A stretch of 64,000 nucleotides of DNA, taken from NCBI GenBank assembly GCA_013400115.1, contig VXBP01004439.1:62001-126000 (forward strand). Reading direction: 5' to 3'. The stretch's first letter is position 1. Every line of letters begins with the position of its first letter. The notes below the pieces were generated by a model. That model was given only the letters and a program-made list of their open reading frames with translations. It had not been told where the DNA came from and searched no databases. This DNA is from Rhinopomastus cyanomelas. Taxonomy: Eukaryota > Chordata > Aves > Bucerotiformes > Rhinopomastidae. Shown piece after piece: positions 1 through 13,160 of the stretch. The position numbers and the translations under genes are program-made.

Positions 1-262
1 GGGAAAGATTGGGATAACTTGGGAGCAATCTGGGATCCATGCTGGGTTGTTATTGCATTAAGAGCACAGTCCTGACTATTTTAAAATCAAAATTTGGGAT
101 TAACAGTAGGTTTCATGCACTTATAGAGGTACTACAGTGCATGGAATGTAGCACTGCAGACACAAAAAGTGCAGAGTTGCAAGTGCTCCTCATAAAGGTT
201 GTATTTTGAATTGTGAGCCAGAAACATGCTAACAGCATCCTGGGCTTTGTTAGCAGGAAGAA
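1..262. other. Single-copy stretch, nothing recognised
   Basis: No open frame, repeat tail or RNA-like structure that I can support. It leads into a CR1 tail on the plus strand. Confidence 0.5.
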
Positions 263-352
263 AACCTCTTGGTCTAGGTGGCCCTGCTCTGGCAGGGGGA
301 GTGGACTTGATGATCTTTTGAGGTCCCTTCCAGTTCTGTGATTCTGTGATTT
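263..352 (+). mobile_element. CR1 LINE 3' end, 5'-truncated
   Basis: Reads as the last 90 bases of a CR1: a 'cttggtctaggtg' motif, a GGCAGGGGG run, 'gatgatctttt', 'aggtcccttcc' and the terminal GATTCTGTGATTCTGTG tail. Plus orientation, no coding part left. Confidence 0.85.
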
Positions 353-401
353 TTCAAGCTCCCTTCCAATCCATAACGTACTGTGATTACTGTGATTTGC
401 A
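353..401 (+). mobile_element. Second short CR1 tail directly after the first
   Basis: Starts again at the 'tttcaagctcccttccaatcc' part of the CR1 3' end and finishes in a degenerate ACTGTGATTACTGTGATT tail. It sits head to tail with the preceding fragment in the same orientation, so either a second very short insertion or a tandem duplication of the tail. Confidence 0.6.
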
Positions 402-3400
402 TCGCAGGTCACTCAACGGAAAAGGGCTCAGGGTAGGCTTGGAGCATAACGGAGACTAACAACTCCCCTTTTGTGTTAAATTATAATGACCAATTCAAAG
501 AAGAAACAGGAAACAGAGAATCTCAGACTTTGGAATCCAGGTTTCTGGATTCTGGGAAAGTAAAGCATCATAGCTTCAGTCTCTGAACAGCACACTTTGC
601 TCACTTGTGCTCTTGGAAAACACAGGCTGAGTCAGGGCCAACGTTCAAGAGACTGATCTTGAGCTTGTTTATGGACTGATTCCAAAGTAAGCAATGGACG
701 ATGGCTTTAGGTAAGATGTCTCAGCTACCGGAGGTGAAACGCAAAAAGACCTGCTGACAAACACTTGAACTAACCTGGAGTTACATCACGGATCCAAATC
801 CAAGAGGTTTCCCAGAGACTCTTCAAAGAAGGTCTGTCAAATGCCACACATCACTGAGAGAGTGAACCTGCAGAAAGAACATAAGGATTACATTTCCTGA
901 ATTTGAAAGCCCAAGACAGTCTCCACCCATAGATCTACCAGTGGGATTTTAAATCACAGAGAACTTCTAAGCCAACACAAATAAAATATCAGCATTGGTG
1001 CAGGGCCCATAAAACATTTGAGGAGAGAAAAAATAAATGAAACAGATAACAAATGTGAAAAATCAAACACATTAACTGTATGACCACAAAGACTTTGAAA
1101 TCCTTTATGAAAGCATGTTGATTAAGAAGGATGAAAAAAGATCAGGAATAATGAATTAAAAGCTATAAATTATATTCACTAAAGAGAAAACTAAAATGTC
1201 AAGAACACATTTCTATTGATAAATGGAGGTCAAGGAAATATTTCTTTATTTATTTGTGAAGAGGAAAGGCAAGGCAGTAACACAAAGTCACATAGGTAAG
1301 GGAGACTAAAGCAAAAAACCTCAATGAAAATGCAGCCAAATAAATAACCAAATAATGCTGATTTGGTTTGGAAACAAAATGCACCTAACTCAGCTTCAGG
1401 GTGATTGAACTTGCCATTTTTCAGCAAGATGGTGGAGTGATGTCCACAGGAGCTCCTGTGGATCCAATACTTTAGAACAAAGAGTGGCTCTAAATAAATA
1501 CTGGTATTTGAGGCTGTATTTCCAGCGGAGTCACTCCTGAGCATCTCATTGAAAGGGGTGATGCTGCTTGTCAAACAGCATTTTGCACCTCAGCTGATGT
1601 GTATAAACAGCTGGAAATAAAGTAGATAAGGGAGAACTGACACTGTACGTGTAAAGTGGATTCCCAATGGTGTACAGAAGATGAATAATACAATTTTGCC
1701 ATTTCAATATCTTGAAATTCAGATTTTTGACAGTAAAAGACCAAGGATTTTACTTTTACTTGGAATTTTATGTTTACTTTTAGAAAGGAAGAGCTCCAGG
1801 TCAGGAACTCATTCTTCAGGAAGAGGCATTAAGATCATGTAAATAGTCAGACACACAGATTCTTCAGTGCCTGTACTGTACTCACATTGCAGTCTTAAGC
1901 CTGACCCAGTATTAAGGCTTTAGGATGATTCCAGACAGTTGGAAAAATTAGTAAAGCCATCTTGATAAAAGAATCCTGATAACTACACTAACTACAGCAC
2001 CAACAGTCTCAGCAACCATTGAATCACTTCATGTATTTCACATTAGACAGACTCCCTGCTTAGCATCTAGGAAGCACTGAGGCAGAGCAAATTGAATCAC
2101 AGCATGCTTTGGTAAGGAGGAAGGAGAGCTGAATTCACTGCACGAATATTTATGGACTTGACAGTCGTGATCCTTTAGGATCTGACTTCTCTTCATGGCT
2201 TATTGATCATGTAGATACAAGCAAATTGCTTGTAGTGAAGGAGTGAAGAAATAGCCAGCGCAACTCCATGTGATACCTACAACCAAACAAATGAAGCTGT
2301 TGAGACTTTTACTTCATAATGTATTTCCAGGATCAACACTTGTGCAATCCTGAAACTAACTGTAAGTGACAGAGAATGACGGTTCCTCTGTCAGACACAG
2401 GCAGGGCTATTTTTGTGTGTCGTGCAGCCATCCTCTCCTCTAAAATACGCTGACCAACTCCTGTTTGCCAGTCTATTTAAATCCCTCCCTTCCTTTCAGG
2501 TGTGAAAGCTGCTCTTCAAAATTGTCTTTGTGTATGACACTGCATTAGGAGGAATGGTATTGGGCTGTGGTGACTTGGTTCCTGACCACAAAGATCCCTG
2601 CTGACTTAACATCTTGTGTCCAGTGACCTGTAGTGCTAGAAACAGGGGTGTGATATCATCGTGTGATTGAAGTTTTGCCCTAAAGTGCTGTCTCAAAAGT
2701 GAGTCTGTAATGTGCCATCATGTTTGAAGGCACAGACCTAAAGAAGGACTCTGCTCTGAAACTGAGCATGGGAAGACTGACTAAGGACTGGAGCAGGAGG
2801 GAGAGGAGTGGGAAGGCTTTGTGGTTGTATAACCGACACAAACACCCCCCATCTCACAGACTGCCACCTCCCTATCATAGACAGGTTCAATTCTCAACCC
2901 CTGCTCATGTAATGGCAGAGGTGGTGTAGGACACAGAGGAGAGGGTGAGGGCAAGATGAAATCTTAGAAGAGCGTGCTACAGGCTGGGTGAGGTCTTGCA
3001 GTCGCATGGAGATGCACCCTCAAGCACATCAGTAATCTCAGAGACAGCACAGACCCAAACATAAAGTTACTTCATCAACAAAAGCAGTTGCAACCAGCAC
3101 TATTGGCCTCAGACTCATCAGCATCTGGACACTGAGGGCAGGAAAACATCTGCTTTAATTCCTTTTCCTCAGCTGTCTAACTTGTGTGTGGTGTGTTGTG
3201 TAGATTGGAACTGGTTGGTACTAGACATCAGTATCAGATAGCATGACTGTGTTTCTTTGCAAATGGAAGTGTGGGTATGAAGAAGCATTTCTTTCATTTT
3301 CCTGTGTTCTACACAGAACTAGCAATAAGAATCTGTTAAGATTCTTCTATGTCTTGAGAGTAGTTTATTTTCTTTTTAAGAAAATCTTTAAGTGGTTCTG

Positions 3401-4412
3401 CATGGAAACTATCAAACAGGAATAATAAAAAGCCAGATGAAGTGAGGATTAGGAGGCAGGATTAAAATTAAATAGCTGCAAAAGCAGTAATGGCAACCTA
3501 TAAATAATGTACATTATGTCACATGCTCAGCTGTATCCATCTGTGGTTTGTCTGTTCAAAATCATCCTAACAGACAATGATGTTCAAAGGACTTCATTGT
3601 GGAAAATTGCAATCACATGTTTTGAATCTTTTAAGTCAAAATCCTGAGGCAGTTAATATTGCTGATCTGGCAGTAGCCACTACCAAAAAAAAATGTTGTA
3701 TGTTAGTTGATGGTAGGAATTTAGCAGATCTGAAGCCAGTTTTGTACTGAAGATTTAAATGCTGGAGGAAGTGTCTTTATCTGGAGAAAGAGGACTGTGG
3801 ATGCCAGGAAAGCAGACTAATTTTTGGGTTTCATGGAGGTCTCCTGTCTGAAACTAGCAGAGTGTCCAGTTTTGCAGTCTCTAGCACTTTTTGGGCCTGT
3901 TTCTGCATGTGCATGCTCTTGTCTGTACATAACGTGCTGGGCACCCTGGAGGCAATAAAGAGCTAGCAAATAAATACTACAGCGAGGAAAGGAAAGCATA
4001 CGTGCAACAGAATATCTGCTGCCTTTTATATAGCTCCAAATCTTTCATGCACATTGTGGTCCATGATATATTAATTCTCTGCCCTGTTTGAACACCTTTC
4101 TCACTTCACTTTCCCCACTGCTACAAAAACTAATAGATGCTTGTTTGTTCTTTTTTATGGAAGAAGAGTGCTCTCACACCAGTACAGAATCCCTTGCAAT
4201 GAGATGATGAAGAGTTTTTGATTTCTTAAGCACTGAATTAGTAATTAAATATTTTCCAAGTGTTCGTGTTCATTGTTTGTGCCAGTTCTGGGCTTTTAAA
4301 AGGAGCTTTTCACTTTCCAGGCTGTTAGTCTGCAAACCATTCAGGATTCTGAGCATGCACACGTTCGTTACCACCAGCGCAACGCACAGTGCCAGCTTGG
4401 ATAATACCTTTT
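402..4412. other. Single-copy AT-rich DNA, no gene seen
   Basis: About 4 kb without a repeat tail or a convincing coding frame. The open frames here are all short (under 115 codons) and show no recognisable motif. It could be intronic or intergenic. Confidence 0.5.
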
Positions 4413-4502
4413 TCATAGCATCACATAGTCATTGAGGCTGGAAAAGACCTCTAAGATCATCAAGTCCAGCCTTATAATCCAATACCACCGTCTCTACACC
4501 AG
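4413..4502 (-). mobile_element. Old CR1 3' end
   Basis: Begins with a degraded TCATAGCATCACATAGTCATTGAGGCTGG tail and continues 'aagacctctaagatcatcaagtcca', the reverse strand of an older CR1 subfamily tail. Strongly 5'-truncated and more diverged than the copies at 14.5 or 63.8 kb. Confidence 0.75.
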
Positions 4503-4929
4503 CTATGAACACCTGCTGTAAGAGGTTTCTGTGTCTGTTGATTCTTTCCAAACTTCCTCTTTACTGTTTGTTGTTGTACCAGAAAGCACAAATTAGACTA
4601 ATTTTGCTTGACTATTTTAAGCACCACAAATCTTTTTTAATTATAATTTCTCTATTAAGATCCATATCACACAGACTTTCCACCCACCCAGAGACCAGTT
4701 TATCTATTACAGACTGCAGAAGGCCTAACTTGTATGTGATATCTAAGTGTTTCTGTCTTCTCAAACCAAAACTTACATGCATGTGTGCATTTAGCTGTAT
4801 GGATAAGAGGGAAACACTACTGCTAAAGGCAGGCAATACCTGTTTTCTTGAAACTTCCTCTAAAAAACACAAGATTTCTGACAGTTTGGAGTTTATCCAG
4901 GTTTCTGGGCAACATCCAGTCCTGGTCTA

Positions 4930-5160
4930 TCACAGAATCACAGAGTTATTCAGGATGGAAAAGACCTCTAAGCTCACCCAGCACAGCTTATGACCTAGCA
5001 TCCCCACAACCTAGACCATGGCACCAAGTTTCACATTCAGCATGTCTTTAAACACCTCCATGGATGGGGACTCCAACACCACCCTGGACAGTCCATTCCA
5101 GGGTCTGATCACTCTTTCTGTCAGGAAAGGCTTCCTAACATCCAACCTGGTGCTAGTTGC
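4930..5160 (-). mobile_element. CR1 3' UTR fragment
   Basis: Reverse-strand CR1 tail (ATCACAGAATCACAGAG) followed by the 3' UTR blocks 'cacctccatggatggggact', 'cattccagggtctgatcac' and 'ggcttcctaacatccaacct'. Resembles the fragment at 62.1-62.3 kb, so the two belong to the same subfamily. Confidence 0.85.
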
Positions 5161-8100
5161 GTTGAGTATTTAGAACATTCAGAACATTGTAGGTGAGTTC
5201 TGACTAAACCAACAGACTTTCTGCTGATGTCAAAGAGCCTGGACACACTGTTCATTAAGCTGAAACATGAAATAGCCCTTTATGCACACAAACAAATACA
5301 TACACTGCATATGACAGGAGAATAAATTGTGGGGAGAAAAAGAGGGAGACAGAGAGACCCAGGATAACATAAATGAACGTTCTGGTTATCAATGACTGAT
5401 TTTTGCCTGACCTTATTAACACTCAGCTAAACAGAAGAATGGACTAGATTTTTAATCTTGGCCACTTCCACACAACTTCACTGTTTGGGTATTCTAACAA
5501 AAGCATGGGATGTCCAGAACAACTTGTAGCAGGACCAGTAAAATTGAGCTGCTGGCTTGAGTGTTCTCCATAACTGCACTCGCTGCCCTGCACTGACACT
5601 GTAAATTGATCATGCAGCTAGCAAAGAGTCCTGGATTTGGTTTCTGTGCTAAAACATGAACCCTTCCTACAGAGTCTGAGCTGGAGCAAAATTTAGACCT
5701 AGCCATGCATAGTTTCAGGAAATACACAGGCAAACCCAACAACTTCAAGACAGGCTGCAAATTTCAAAGGAAATTGGTGGTCCTAAATTGACAGTCTTCA
5801 TGCGTTCTGACCCATAAACCACTCATCACTCTCTCTTATTTCTCCTGAACAGGAAAATGAAGAAATCACAAGAGACAGCTTTTGGTTCAAACTTATTTTT
5901 GCAGGGTCAGGCTGATGACAGAACATCTGGCAATTTAAAGTGGCATCATTCTAATAGCTACCTAGAAGATGAGCTGCGAGAAGCACTGTTACTCCAATGA
6001 GACCTAAAAAACTGACTGGACATGACCGAGGAGAGAATCACAGCTTCTAATTACATACAGGTGTTACTCTGGAAATAAAACAGTGATTCTTTGATTATCA
6101 TATTGGCATCTCATCACCTCATAATCTATTAAAGAATAAAACAGTTGATAGCCTGGTATTTATGTTTTATCTAGTGTAGTTTAAGGTTATTGAGTCACAC
6201 TCAGACTCATCTGTAGTGTAAGAAAGAACAAACTACATTCTACTTAATCTCTAGACAGGTGTTGGAAAGAAGGCCATAGAGTGACATATTCATCAACACT
6301 TCTCCTTAGAATTCTTTGCCTGTGATGTATTTTCCACATTAGCCAGAGCTATTTTCTCCTAACACTCTGCCTGTTAGAACAGAATCATCTCCAGTACCAC
6401 TAAAATAGAAAGCTGCATTTTTTTAATCACCAAGGAAGATGAATCACTGCAATGAAGTAGCAGGAAAAAATGTATGCCCTGTCAAATTAATGCACTATCA
6501 GCCCAAATACTTTTCTTATCATGCACATTTTGTGACTTCTCAATGCCTTATAATTGCATTGTAAGTGAAGGGAAAATGCTGATATGTGAAATGGAATAAT
6601 ATCATTTTCTCAACCGCTAATGGAACTTCTGTCACCCTGTGGCCAACAAACTCAATTTTAAATTGCTGTGAAGGAATCTTCAAACTACCATTAACATCTG
6701 CAGAACATCTTATGTTTTACTTTATAAACTTTATATGTCTTGTTTTCGAATGCATTTGCAGCAACCTGCAAACCACACATGTTGAAACAAAACAAGGTAA
6801 GAATTCTGCCTAACAAAGCCTTCAATGTCCCTTAAAACCACACCGTGCCTCAGTCCATCTCTAGTAACACCAGCCCAAGCTGACATTCAAATCACATTCA
6901 CAAACTTCAATAAACAAAATACCCCAAAACTTGAGCTCTCAAATTTGTTAATCATGGATTTGAAGCTCTGGGTATCACCAAAGTCACTTTCTTGTCATAG
7001 TTTTGGGCAAAAGCATGGAACTGCTCTTTTGGCAAACCAAAATTGTTTGAGCAACACAGCTTTCTGAAAAAGCATCAAACACAAAAGCAGAGAACTGCAG
7101 AAATCAGTGTCATTGGTTAATCAGTTGATCAGGTCCAAGATGAGATTAACCATTTAATTCAGTTAGTATGCTAGTGGGTTGAAATAAACAAACAAAAACC
7201 ACACAAGAAGGGTTCAAAGCTACTTATAAAGCAGCAGGCAAAGCCAAAGACAGGCTTGATTTGAGGAAAAACAAGACATATTTAACCCACACAACATAAA
7301 TACCCCAACACAAAGACATATTGAGATTAATCACACATTCTTACATCACTGGGCCAAGCTGCTATGATCATTCTTCAGGGGGCAGAAACCTCCAGCAGTC
7401 CATTTCCTTATGAAAATGTGGTATCTCTTCAGTCCAGGCTTATGTTCCTCAGCTCCAACAGGTTCTGAAAGTTTTGGTTCTCTGATCTATGTGCCTCCAA
7501 GCCAGACTTCCATTTCCAGTGTGCCAATTCCTATGGGCTGAGAATAGGGGGAAACTCTCAATTTCAGCAAAAAATTGATTGCAGGTGAAACTTTTCCTCC
7601 CCTGATCTCTGAGGTTCCAAAACTCACATACTCTCCATTCACCATAAGTCCATGTCTTGCTCAGTGACATGTGACTGCTCTCCAAAGACCAGAAAGATTA
7701 CACTATTTAATCAATCGTTTTTAAAGCTGTGGATCCAGAAATCAGCATCTGAAATTCTGACAACTTTAAAATACTCTCTTTTAAAAATACTTTCACTGAA
7801 TCATGCAAAAAAATGTAAGAATTATCATTATGACCTGAAGTCCTCTTGAGGTTTTGTTCTTCCAGTTACAGAACCTCATGTGCAACCTCACTAAAGCAAT
7901 TACTTTCAGTACTTCGAATCAGAGAAATAGAGATATAAATTCTTAGAAGGTCATGTGACTTGAGTAACATTCTGCCGTGGAAAAAAAAAGCTCTGAAGAC
8001 TATTGTGAAGGTCAATGCTTCATTTCATGTGGCAAATTGAGTTCCTTCAGCCTTAGGGACTTATATTCTTATGCACACCACAATGTTGTCTGGACAGCAG

Positions 8101-9989
8101 CAGCCATGTAGGAAAATGTAAAGAAGTTCTAGATACCAACTATTTTTGGGTGCCTCTTTCTCTCTTTGCCCTAATAGACACAACATTTCTGCCGTAAGAG
8201 CAGAAAATTTGAGACTGATTAAGACAAAAAGAGCTGACAATGAGGCCATCACAACGACTACCTGTATTTTCTTCCATCTCAGCACAAGCAAGGCAGAGTT
8301 TTCATTAATCTCTATTCCTGCAGCAGAGCTCTGAGCAAACTTTATATCGTCATTACAGAAGAATCAAAGATAATTTGTCCTGACCCTTTGTTCTAATTTA
8401 AAAGATGACTTCCATTTATTTATTTTGAAGTGCTGTTATTTTACCCTTGGGATAAGAGATGAACCAAATCCAAAAGCCCTAATTCAGGGCTTACTGACTT
8501 CAGTGGCCTCTTTTGCTCAGACTTTACTGGAAGTCTCTGGCATGTTGAAATCATTACCCCAAAACCCTGATTGTACAAAAGCAGTTCTGTAAGAGGTACC
8601 AAGTAATTTGCATGGGATGATTAAAAATTGCTCATTTTGCTGATGTAAGTTTGCATTTGGTGTAAAAAGAGTGATTAGAAGAGTAATGGTTATCTAAGTA
8701 GATTAATGGGCTTGGTTGGGGAGTCATCGTCACCTCTGACATGCGTGGCCCATGCTAACAATTTCCTATGTGTAAAAACATATCCCATGTCTGTGAACAT
8801 AAACCAGAAAGAACCAAGATAAGAGAAAAAACCATTTTCCAATGTCTACTAACACTAAAAAGTCAATGTATCTATATCTATATAGATAATATATATCTAA
8901 TAACATATCTAATTAATAATAAGGTTGTTTTCATTTCAAATCAAACATCAGTTTAAATCGTTTTGCAGCTTTTATAACAATACCTTTTCAGAAATAGTTT
9001 TAAGCTCTTTCTCTCCTCTCACCCAGCTACGGCAAACAGATCACTGGGCTTGTAGAATTACATTTATTTGAGACAAAGAATTAAAATGGACTTTTAAAAT
9101 GTGATTCTACAGCTCCTTTGTCAAGGTCACTCATTCCATTTATTTTTCTATTTGTTCCACGAGCTTGCCTATCCACAATAAAAATAAAATTAATTGTTTC
9201 AAACGATCACAAAGGTCAGCATCTTTGATTAAGCCTGTTCTAGATGGGTACAGCTTCTGAATTCAACACAACCAGAATTAAGGGTGGTGGTAAAATGCTC
9301 ATGTTACCTACTTCCCAACCAACTTCAGTGTATTTGATTTATGATGATTCCGAGGACTTGTGCATAACCTCTGTGTGCTTTTCTACAAGAACTTGATCAG
9401 TCAGGAAGAATATTAGGCAATTATTTTATTACCAGCTAAGACTAATGCTATAAACTCAGGGATTAAACAACGTGTGCAGACTCATGTCTGGACATTTCAA
9501 TTTTCAAGTCACACTGTCAGAGCTCATTTATAACATTCTCCCCCTTGGCTACAAGAGTAGATTCACACGCTGTCATTTTCATGGAGAAGTGGTCAAGTTG
9601 AAGTATTTTCACAAGCTTTACTGGATAATAAAGTCTGATTTCAAGAGTATCTCAAAATTAGTTCAAACCTATAAGGGATTTTCTCTCATCTCTATCAAAG
9701 CAGCAACTCAGCAACACTAAAACACAGTGGGAAACACGTTTCATTTTCCTGAAGGCATCGTTCAAATGTAAACTCATCTTAAAATTTATATTACTACACT
9801 TATTACTCTTCACAGTTTGAAAACCATGTCTTGATGTTAATTTTAGTTTCATAAATCAACCTTTCTTTTCTAAGATTCCAAGCTAAAACCAGAAGTCACT
9901 AGTCTTTTCTTCCTTGCATTCATTTTATACATAAAGTCATTATAAAGTTATTGTTATAAGTTATTGGGTAATAAGGTAGTATAGTAAAG
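5161..9989. other. Single-copy AT-rich DNA, no gene seen
   Basis: Nearly 5 kb without CR1. It contains an AT-rich low-complexity patch (about 8865-8925, tatctatat-type). Short open frames on both strands show no family features. Confidence 0.5.
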
Positions 9990-10270
9990 TTATTCAGTGT
10001 GGTTCAGCTGCCGTCGGATGGTGTAGGCATTCAGGATGAGCTGGATGTGATCCACCTGTCCTCTGCAAATCCACAGGTTGCATTAATGGGCACATAAATC
10101 CAACACAAATTTTCCAGCTGAGGAGCTGGAAACAGCGCATCCAGACACCTCCGGATGTCTTCCTGGCCAGGGTTGGCCAGTGTCAGATGAGCGGAATGTA
10201 AGAGGGCATGAGCCCAGCCATGCTCACACCCCACCTGTGCTTCCTCAAAGCACTGTTGTCCTATTGGACA
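9990..10270 (-). pseudogene. Coding-like block, unidentified, one frameshift
   Basis: I do not recognise the protein. On the minus strand the frame is open from about 10270 (just inside a TGA at 10271-10273) down to about 10053. It gives a protein-like composition with an aromatic/His patch near its start, an acidic QED stretch, and a later segment rich in L, I and A. Around 10053-10057 the reading frame breaks. The next frame stays open through the same kind of composition to a TAA at 9990-9992. A single missing G in an AGGG context would explain the break. GC content is higher than in the flanks. It has no flanking poly(A) tract, so a retrocopy is not evident. It could be a relic terminal exon, a pseudogene, or a real exon with a base-calling indel. 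Confidence 0.35.
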
Positions 10271-10959
10271 TCACAGACACGATCCCTCCCACCCAGTCTT
10301 TGATTACAAAACCTGTTGTTATGGGACTGTGTGAGGACACTAGGATAAAATAAAATCTCCAAGGTCTTCTACTTTCTTTGGGTCCTACTTTTACACAGGG
10401 GAAACTACTGGGTCCTCAGCCACACACGCCGATTTATTTATTTATTTGTTTTTCTCTGAGAACCAGGAATGTTTTGAGCCTCACAAGAACAATTTATGCA
10501 TATGTCTTTCTTCTTATCAGCCTGAGATGTTCTAGGAAGATTACTTTCCTTTCCAGTACTATCAGAATATAATAAAAACATTAGACTTTTTTTATATTAA
10601 AAGCAAGGGGATAATTGCCACTCATTTTAATGAGGACAGTATTTTGGGTCAAAATGATATCTAAAGAGTTATTTTTTTAAAAAAGAGGAATTATTTCATC
10701 CCAACATTCTCTTGGTTGTGGTTTGTTGGGCTAAACCGCACAAACTGTGTGAAGTGTTTGATTTTAACTGAATAAGGCCAAAATAATTTTGGTTGGCAAT
10801 TACTCTTGAAATCATAGTTTTAATCACTTGGGCGCTAAAGCTCAGAGTTTAAACACCATTTAGTATTTTAATTAATATTTTAGTATTTTTAATTACTGCT
10901 ACATGTTTAAGAAATCTATTTAAATGTAGCATTGCAATTGTATCCTGAAATAAAACAGT
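10271..10959. other. AT-rich DNA, nothing recognised
   Basis: Low-complexity T-rich and TTTATTTATTTATTTG-type runs (about 10434-10450). No gene or repeat family assigned. Confidence 0.5.
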
Positions 10960-11433
10960 GCGTACTGTTCTGCACCTCTCACTTCAAGAAAGAAATTGAG
11001 AGGCTCGAGCAGCTCCAGAGGAGCGACAAGGCTGGGGAAGGGACTGGAGGGAAAGTCTGATGAGAAGAGGCTGAGGGAGCTGGGGGTGTTTAGCCTGGAG
11101 GAGAGGAGACTCAAGGGGGACCTTATCTCTCTCCAAAGGGAGATTGTAGACAGGTGGGGTTCAGGCTCTTCTCCCAAGCAACTAGTGACAGCATCAGAGG
11201 GCAGGGCCTGAAGCTGTCAGGGGAGGGTTAAATTGGATGTTTGGAAGCCCTTCCTCACAGAAAGTGTGATCAGACACTGGAATGGACTGCCCAGGGCGGT
11301 GGTGGAGTCCCCATCCTGGAGGTGTTTAAGAACTCAGTGGCTGTGGCCCTTAGTGCCATGGTCTAGGTGACTGTGGTGATGTTAGATCCTGGGCTAGGCT
11401 GGATGATCTTAGAGGTCTTTTCCAGCCTCAATA
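10960..11433 (+). mobile_element. CR1 3' region, 5'-truncated
   Basis: Plus-strand CR1 from the 'ttcaagaaagaaattgag...ctccagaggag' block through 'gaagaggctgagggagctgggggtgtt', 'gtgatcagacactggaatggactgcccaggg' and 'gatgatcttagaggtcttttccagcctcaata'. The terminal octamer tail is missing or decayed. The tail type ('ttagaggtcttttccagcc') differs from the 'attggaagggacctcg' type elsewhere, so this is a separate subfamily, shared with 14.8, 52.5 and 56.5 kb. Confidence 0.9.
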
Positions 11434-12741
11434 AAGGAAATATAGTCTCTGTCCACATTAAGCTAATGTTCTAATTCTGTGAGAAATACATTTGTTTGTA
11501 TAGTTACAGCATCCTACATTACCTTAGACCCTTACTCATGATGACAACCACAAGTCATTTTAACTCTGATCCTGAGAGGTATTTTACTTTAACTTTTCTT
11601 TTTCATTCCAACTGCACATACTGAGCAATCTTAACATTCATTGGGACTGTGATTTTTAAAGTGTTAAAATACACTTGAGAGACCATACAAAACCAGGATC
11701 ATAACTGACCCTTTTAATAAAGAAATTTCTCCTAAGAGATAACTTAAATTTTTCTATAAACGTAGCACAAGAAAACAGTTCTTGGAAGAAGTCTGTCCCT
11801 TCATGTTTTCTCCTAAATTCAAGATGATTGAATGCTTTTGAGATTTCTAGTTGAAATTATGAGAGCATTTACATCCATTAAAGATTCTTAAATGTCTGAA
11901 TTTTTTTAAGTTGGAGCTCATTTTGCTCCCCTATTTAATGAGAAAATGAAAATTCCAGAAAACCATACCTGAAAGTGAACTTAAAGTGTGCATGCTTAAA
12001 ATTCACTCAACAACGATTTATTCTAGCTATAAAGTTCAAAAATGATTCATTGTCAAGGAAAAAAAAATCAGACTGACTTTGCAGTTATCAAGAAAGATAA
12101 AAATAGAGCACATAGAGCTGCTCTTAATGGAATTAGGTGCTACTTTCAAAAAGGAGGAGAAACTATATTACTTTTAATCTTTCAACCATAAACAGTGCTA
12201 CTATACTTTTAGAACAATACTCTTCCATTTTATAAGCTGTGGCCAGTAATGAAATGGTAAAATTCTCTACATTTGCTGTACATTTACAGCAGGTCTGCCC
12301 AGTTTAGTTCTGGAAAGCATTTTAGGTGACCTACTGCTTCATTTTGCTCATTATTGGTGGAAGGCTTGAAAGCCAGACTTGGGTTTATTTCTGTCACCTC
12401 ATCTGAGGGAATGGACCTGATTTTCAGAGCCTCAGAGCGGTTTTGCTTCTGCTGTGTGGAGGAAGTTCAGAATTGTACTGAAAACACCGCAGTGATGCAG
12501 CTCTGCATCAAAGTTCTAGCATGCACTTAGTTTTGATGTAATTAATTAAAGGCCTGTGGCAAAGGAACAGAATTACCTTCTTGGCTTGATTTTCAAGAAT
12601 TAGCAGTTTCTCATAGCATTCTTTCTTCTTCCTACATTCATTTTCCACTCTCAAGGCTTCTGGTGCTCCATCAGGAAGCTTCAGATCTAACCAATTCTTC
12701 CAAAGGGTTCCCCATGTTCTTCATAGGTTTCCTCATCTGTA
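11434..12741. other. Single-copy DNA, no gene seen
   Basis: AT-rich, no repeat tail, no supported coding frame. Confidence 0.5.
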
Positions 12742-13160
12742 GTTCATAGAACCATTGAATCAGTGACTCACTGAGTGGTTTAGGTTGGAAGTGACCTCAG
12801 GGATCATCCTGTTCCAAGCTCCCTACCATAAGCATGGACACTTCTCACTACAGCAGGTTGCCCAGAGCCCCATCCAACCTGGCCTTGAACACTTCCAAGG
12901 ATGAAGCAGCCACAACAACCCTAGGCAACTTGTTCCAGGGCCTCAGCACCCTCACAGGGAGGAATGTTTTCCCAAAATGAAATCTAAATCTCCCCTCTTC
13001 TAGCTGGGAATCCCTTGTCCTTTCAATAGAGTCCCTTGTAAAATTTCCCTCTCCATCCTTTCTCTAAACACCCTTCCGGTACTGGAAGGCTCCTATAAGG
13101 TCTCCCTGGCATTTTCTCCACGATGAACAACACAAATTCCCTCAGCCTGTCTCCATAGGA
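12742..13160 (-). mobile_element. CR1 3' UTR
   Basis: Reverse-strand CR1 3' end of an older type ('gtttaggttggaagtgacctc', 'gccttgaacacttccaagga', 'agcaccctcacagggaggaatg', 'ctcagcctgtctccatagga'). It is continuous with the reverse-transcriptase remnant that follows on the right. Confidence 0.85.

Noticed and set aside
4505..4993. 162-codon plus-strand frame
   Set aside because: Begins and ends in CR1 tail sequence and has no recognisable domain. A minus-strand frame overlaps it.
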